Notes under the pieces: generated by a model | Told to the model about the DNA's origin: nothing | What the model saw: only the letters and a program-made list of their open reading frames with translations | Database searches by the model: none | In this document: positions 15,801-18,648 of the stretch, in pieces | Numbering within the stretch: the stretch's first letter is position 1 | Layout: each line of letters opens with the position of its first letter | Translations under genes and position numbers: made by a program | Source: JADYYB01 sp964402985 | GTDB lineage: Bacteria; Pseudomonadota; Alphaproteobacteria; Rhizobiales; Kaistiaceae | Assembly: GCA_964402985.1 (NCBI GenBank) | Contig: CAYOET010000122.1 | Span: 1 to 18,648 of the forward strand | Direction: 5' to 3' | DNA length: 18,648 nt

Positions 15801-18340
15801 TCGAGATGAAGGCCGTCGAGGTCCCCGCCGAGGGCACCTCCGTCGAACTCACCGTCACCGATGAATGGGGCCCCGGCGCCTACATCACCGCCGCCCTCTA
15901 TCGCCCGATGAACGTCGAGGAAGAGCGCATGCCCGCTCGCGCCCTCGGCCTCGCCTGGGCGACCGTCGATCCCGGCGACCGCGTCCTCGAGGTCGCGCTC
16001 GGCGTGGAGGGCGAGATCCGTCCGCGAGGCCCGATGGAGATCCCGGTCTCGATCGCCAACCTCGCGCCCGGAACCGAAGCCTATGTCACGGTTGCGGCCG
16101 TGGACCTCGGCATCCTCAACCTCACCAACTACCAGCCGCCGGCGCCGGACGAGTACTACTTCTCCCAGCGCCGCCTCGGCATGGAGATCCGCGACCTCTA
16201 CGGGCAACTGATCGACCGCATGCAGGGCGTCCCCGGCGTGATCCGCTCCGGCGGCGACAGCGCCGCCGCGCGCTTCGGCTCGCCGCCGCCGACCTCGGTC
16301 CTCGTCGCCTTCCACTCCGGCATCGTCCGCGTCGGCGACGACGGCACCGCCACCGTCACCTTCGCCATGCCTGACTTCAACGGCACGGCGCGGGTCATGG
16401 CGATGGCCTGGTCGGCCGACGGCGTTGGCCACGCGGTCAAGGACGTCATCGTCCGCGACCCCGTTGTGGTCACCGCCAGCGTGCCGCGCTTCCTCCACGT
16501 CGGCGACCGCTCGCGCCTCCTCGTCGAGATCAACAACGTCGCCGGCGTTGCCGGCGACTACCGCCTCGGCGTCGAGGTCGGCTCGGGCATCCTTCTTGAG
16601 AACGGCGCCGCCGAGCAGACCATCACTCTCGCCGAGCTCGGCCGCACCAACCTCGAGCTCGCCATCGCCGGCACCACGATCGGCGACTTCCCGATCCGCG
16701 TGACGCTCACCACCCCGGGCGGCGAGGCCTACACCAAGGACATCCTCCTCGGCATCCGCCCCGCCGGCCAGCCGACCTACCGCCGCGAGCTCATCGCGCT
16801 CGCCCCGGACGGCACGCTCACCATCGACATGAACAACCTCGCCGGCTTCATCCCGGGGACCGGCGAAGCGACTCTCGCACTCGGCGGTCTGGGGCGCCTC
16901 GACGTCCCCAATCTCCTCGTCAAGCTCGACCGCTATCCCTATGGCTGCGTTGAGCAACTGACCAGCCGCGCGCTCCCGCTCCTCTATCTGAACGAGGTTG
17001 CGCAGGCAGTCGGTCTCGGCACCGACGCCGATCTCGACGAGCGCATCGGAACCGCCATCCGCCGCATCCTCGCCAACCAGGATTCCTCCGGCAGCTTCGG
17101 CCTCTGGGGTCCCTATGGCGGCGGCGACCTCTGGCTCGACTCCTACGTCACCGAGTTCTTGGTGCGCGCCGAAGCCGAAGGCTACTCGATCTCCGAGCTC
17201 GCCATGACCATGGCCCTCGACAACCTCTCCAACCAGGTCGCCTACGCCTCCGACTTCTCGAACGGCGGCGAGGCCATCGCCTACGCCCTCTACGTGCTGG
17301 CCCGTGACGGCCGTGCCGCTATCGGCGACCTCCGCTACTACGTCGACGCCAGGCTGGGGAACTTCGCGACCCCGCTCGCCAAGGCCCAGCTCGGCGCCGC
17401 CCTAGCCCTCTACGGCGACCGCCCGCGCGCCGGCGCCGCCTTCAGAGCCGCCGTCGCCGACCTTCGCCCGGATGATCCCGACGTCTGGCGGCGCGACTAC
17501 GGCACCACGCTCCGCGACACCGCCGCGGTCCTCGCGCTCGCCGCCGAATTCGAGGCCCCTGGCGTCGACCTCGGCGACCTCACCAACCGCGTCTCCGACC
17601 TTCGCGACAAGCGCCGCTGGACCTCCACCCAGGAGGACGTGTGGACGCTCCTCGCCGCCGCCTCGCTGGCGCGCGGCGCGGCCGACGGCACGGTGACGGT
17701 CGACGGCAACGCGATGACCGGCAACGTCTTCCAGCGCTTCGACGAGCTGCGCCTCGCTTCGCTGCCGGTCCAGGTGGTCAACACCGGCAACCGGCCGATC
17801 GATGCGCAAATTACCGTCACCGGCATCCCGACCGAACCGCAGCCGGCCTTCGCCGAGGGCTTCACGATCTCGCGCACCGTCTACACCGTCGATGGCGACG
17901 AGACCGATATCTCCTCGGTCCGCCAGAACGAGCGCTTCGTGGTGGCGATCACCGTCAGCGCGGACTCGATCGGCTCCGGCCAGTATCTCGTCGTCGACCC
18001 GCTGCCGGCCGGCTTCGAGATCGAGAACCCCAACCTCGCCGCCTCGGGCGACGTCAGCCAATACCCCTGGCTGTCGACCGACATGCCGGACCACTCGGAG
18101 GCCCGCACCGACCAGTTCGTGGCCGCCTTCACCCGCTACGACTACAGCGGCGCCACCTTCACGGTCGCCTACTCCGTCCGCGCGGTCTCGCCCGGTTCGT
18201 TCGTGCAGGCCGGCGCGATGGTCGAGGACATGTACCGCCCCGAGCGCCGCGCCAACACCGACCCCGGCAGCGTCGAGATCCTCGCCGCCGGCCTCCCGCC
18301 GTCCTCGCCCGGCGGCAAGAACCCGAAGGCCCGGCCGTAG
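12824..18340 (+). CDS. Alpha-2-macroglobulin family protease inhibitor with N-terminal PAN domain
   Basis: This 1838-residue secreted protein should trap attacking proteases in the periplasm by a thioester. A signal peptide (1-25, ending AAQAA) has no lipobox cysteine, so it is not a lipoprotein as E. coli YfhM is. Residues 26-97 form a PAN/Apple-like domain (DLRACQAACLGERMCKAF and later WCFLKSDFG). Helical TPR-like repeats follow at about 145-250. Macroglobulin domains run to about 1340, including FLTTERGVYRPGETAF near 596 and the bait-region-domain start DTLSIALDKPAYAVGETVQV near 954. The A2M segment starts near 1158. The thioester is intact: YPYGCVEQLTSR, Cys1375 and Gln1378. The likely bait segment is about 1115-1155. 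ATG at 12824 follows GGGGG by about 6 bases. It is monocistronic or paired with the next gene. Confidence 0.94.
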   Translation: MRGLALASKALFAFLLFLSMSAAQAADPRIIPLPGRDLPGNDIQTIRNTDLRACQAACLGERMCKAFTFNEQARWCFLKSDFGSPVDFARATSGRVVTTVPITDIEAARAIEIEFVPGDYKYEADRILNDLARTYPPGDGTYVALVALGDRRLADANPSGAVTAYGQALVLADEDPALWLKYAAAARQLAVTPNANSYDLNWRATGATINAYLRSETRAQRAAALESIGRSLELRAVWRPTIAAYRASIELIDNAALQGHLDQVVAEHGFRIVSNEVDADAASPRICIVFSDPLPVNNATLSDFITVDNAPQVATEIEDRQICLTGVQHGSRYHIRIRSGLPSVDGEQLLRTAEVDVYVRDRSPWVGFAGSAYVLPGGPGAAIPLNSINTDTAEAMIYRIGDRSIAAAVRDGIFMQQLDGYQAEEIANTLGSEVWTGEVDIEPALNETVVTAIPVAEVLPQIEPGVYVITAKVRSDQSDYWEPISTQWFVVSDLGVTTLSGTDGLHALVRSLATTEPVAGATVHLVAVNNEILGEAVTDENGHAVFAPGLGRGTGGRAPQLVTVETEAGDYAFLDVRKAPFDLTDRGVEGRPSPGPLDVFLTTERGVYRPGETAFITALLRDQRAAAVTGVPLTFVIERPDGHEQARSVIDDGGLGGYFFAYEFIADAMRGSWTVSVYADPKGAALASESILVEDFEPERLAFEVTASDEPFAIDPPPQISVDARYLYGATAPGLMIEGDIVLRPTSVSSDYPGFTFGREDDPIETYRESLGVIAQTDENGQALIDLYIPELQPTTRLLNAEAIIRLVDTTGRFVERRLSRPLLADGNRIGIRPQFGSYDAPEGSEAAFDLIAIGPDGQRIALDGVEWTLSRIQTTYQWYRANGAWRWEPVTTTARVADGSVDIAAGDPAVVSGRVDWGRYRLEVTSTGEDAASSSFEFYAGWYVADVGSDTPDTLSIALDKPAYAVGETVQVRLEPRFAGTALIMVIDDRLIEMKAVEVPAEGTSVELTVTDEWGPGAYITAALYRPMNVEEERMPARALGLAWATVDPGDRVLEVALGVEGEIRPRGPMEIPVSIANLAPGTEAYVTVAAVDLGILNLTNYQPPAPDEYYFSQRRLGMEIRDLYGQLIDRMQGVPGVIRSGGDSAAARFGSPPPTSVLVAFHSGIVRVGDDGTATVTFAMPDFNGTARVMAMAWSADGVGHAVKDVIVRDPVVVTASVPRFLHVGDRSRLLVEINNVAGVAGDYRLGVEVGSGILLENGAAEQTITLAELGRTNLELAIAGTTIGDFPIRVTLTTPGGEAYTKDILLGIRPAGQPTYRRELIALAPDGTLTIDMNNLAGFIPGTGEATLALGGLGRLDVPNLLVKLDRYPYGCVEQLTSRALPLLYLNEVAQAVGLGTDADLDERIGTAIRRILANQDSSGSFGLWGPYGGGDLWLDSYVTEFLVRAEAEGYSISELAMTMALDNLSNQVAYASDFSNGGEAIAYALYVLARDGRAAIGDLRYYVDARLGNFATPLAKAQLGAALALYGDRPRAGAAFRAAVADLRPDDPDVWRRDYGTTLRDTAAVLALAAEFEAPGVDLGDLTNRVSDLRDKRRWTSTQEDVWTLLAAASLARGAADGTVTVDGNAMTGNVFQRFDELRLASLPVQVVNTGNRPIDAQITVTGIPTEPQPAFAEGFTISRTVYTVDGDETDISSVRQNERFVVAITVSADSIGSGQYLVVDPLPAGFEIENPNLAASGDVSQYPWLSTDMPDHSEARTDQFVAAFTRYDYSGATFTVAYSVRAVSPGSFVQAGAMVEDMYRPERRANTDPGSVEILAAGLPPSSPGGKNPKARP

Positions 18341-18375
18341 GAGGGCAACCAACGGCGGCGAGGTGAGGCGAAGCG

Positions 18376-18526
18376 CCCGGGGCTTGACCCGGGTGGTCGG
18401 GGTGAGGGGGCTCCACCTCACCGGATGGGTCGCAGACCATCACCCGCATCCCGCCTCGCCTCCGGCGAGGCGGTGATGACGACCCCGGATCGAGTCCGGG
18501 GCAGGCTCTCTCCCCACCGGGGAGAG
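18376..18526. repeat. Cluster of five hairpin-forming palindromes (REP-like)
   Basis: In 151 bases there are five inverted repeats: CCCGGG around GCTTGA (18376-18393); GGTGAGG and CCTCACC (18401-18422); CCGCCTCGCC and GGCGAGGCGG with a 3-base loop (18451-18473); CCCCGGA and TCCGGGG (18483-18501); CTCTCCCC and GGGGAGAG with a 3-base loop (18508-18526). The motifs resemble intergenic palindromic repeats scattered in alphaproteobacterial genomes. They lie between the alpha-2-macroglobulin stop and the next start and might affect termination or message stability. No T run follows any stem. Confidence 0.6.
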
Positions 18527-18569
18527 GTGAAAGATACTCGTATCGGGGTTAGCGAGGCCCCGTCGTGAA

Positions 18570-18648
18570 ATGACGACCGAAGGCGCCAGGACCGGTTGGA
18601 ATGTGCGGCTGCAACTCGCGGCCGTCGCTGGAATCCTGCTCCTCGCAA
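18570..18648 (+). CDS. N-terminus of a membrane-anchored protein, possibly penicillin-binding protein 1C
   Basis: The ATG at 18570-18572 opens a frame that runs off the window after 26 codons. The residues are MTTEGARTGWNVRLQLAAVA followed by GILLLA: a short polar start, an arginine, then a hydrophobic stretch, as in a signal anchor. In many Proteobacteria the gene after a bacterial alpha-2-macroglobulin is pbpC, whose product repairs peptidoglycan, so that identity is inferred from context alone. The Shine-Dalgarno sequence is weak. An upstream GTG at 18565 runs straight into a stop. Confidence 0.45.
   Translation, partial: MTTEGARTGWNVRLQLAAVAGILLLA

Noticed and set aside
12797..16957. 1386-codon open frame on the minus strand antisense to the macroglobulin gene
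   Set aside because: Its product is a monotonous Asp/Gly/Arg/Val/Ala mixture with no family motif, and the plus strand has a full-length recognised protein. It results from the high GC content at third positions.

Overview
The window is GC-rich, with G or C at most third codon positions and very long open frames on the antisense strands. Several gene sets look typical of an alphaproteobacterium, probably of the order Hyphomicrobiales (Rhizobiales): cysG-DUF2849-sulfite reductase-cysH-DUF934, urtABCDE with a UrtB carrying a long N-terminal domain, and a PAN-domain alpha-2-macroglobulin followed by what may be pbpC. This placement is inferred from gene content and not from a marker gene; no rRNA or tRNA gene was seen.

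Layout. (1) 1-420, plus: the 3' end of an M17 leucyl aminopeptidase. (2) 398-5431, minus: an assimilatory sulfur operon read cysG (siroheme synthase), a DUF2849 gene, a siroheme sulfite/nitrite reductase, cysH (APS-type reductase by its cysteines) and a DUF934 gene, with a small single-pass membrane protein after it. CysG makes the siroheme the reductase needs. CysH makes sulfite from activated sulfate, and the reductase turns sulfite into sulfide. (3) 5600-6100, minus: a stand-alone DUF1801 (YdhG-like) protein. (4) 6191-12206, minus: a complete urea ABC transporter operon, urtA-B-C-D-E, with a hairpin between urtA and urtB. (5) 12207-12823: a 617-base divergent intergenic region. Its urtA-proximal half holds a near-consensus sigma-54 promoter and two upstream 17-bp TGC-N11-GCA dyads that look like NtrC enhancer sites. 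(6) 12824-18340, plus: a secreted 1838-residue alpha-2-macroglobulin with an N-terminal PAN/Apple domain and an intact thioester motif. (7) 18341-18569: an array of hairpin-forming repeats. (8) 18570 to the window end, plus: the first 26 codons of a probable membrane-anchored protein, perhaps penicillin-binding protein 1C.

The biology is nutrient assimilation (sulfate to sulfide; urea import under predicted nitrogen control) next to a periplasmic protease-trap gene. I see no mobile element, CRISPR array or defence cassette. No wholly new system stands out. The best second looks are the nitrogen-control region of urtA, the long N-terminal extension of UrtC, the two DUF genes in a sulfite reductase operon with no visible electron donor, and the PAN-alpha-2-macroglobulin fusion.
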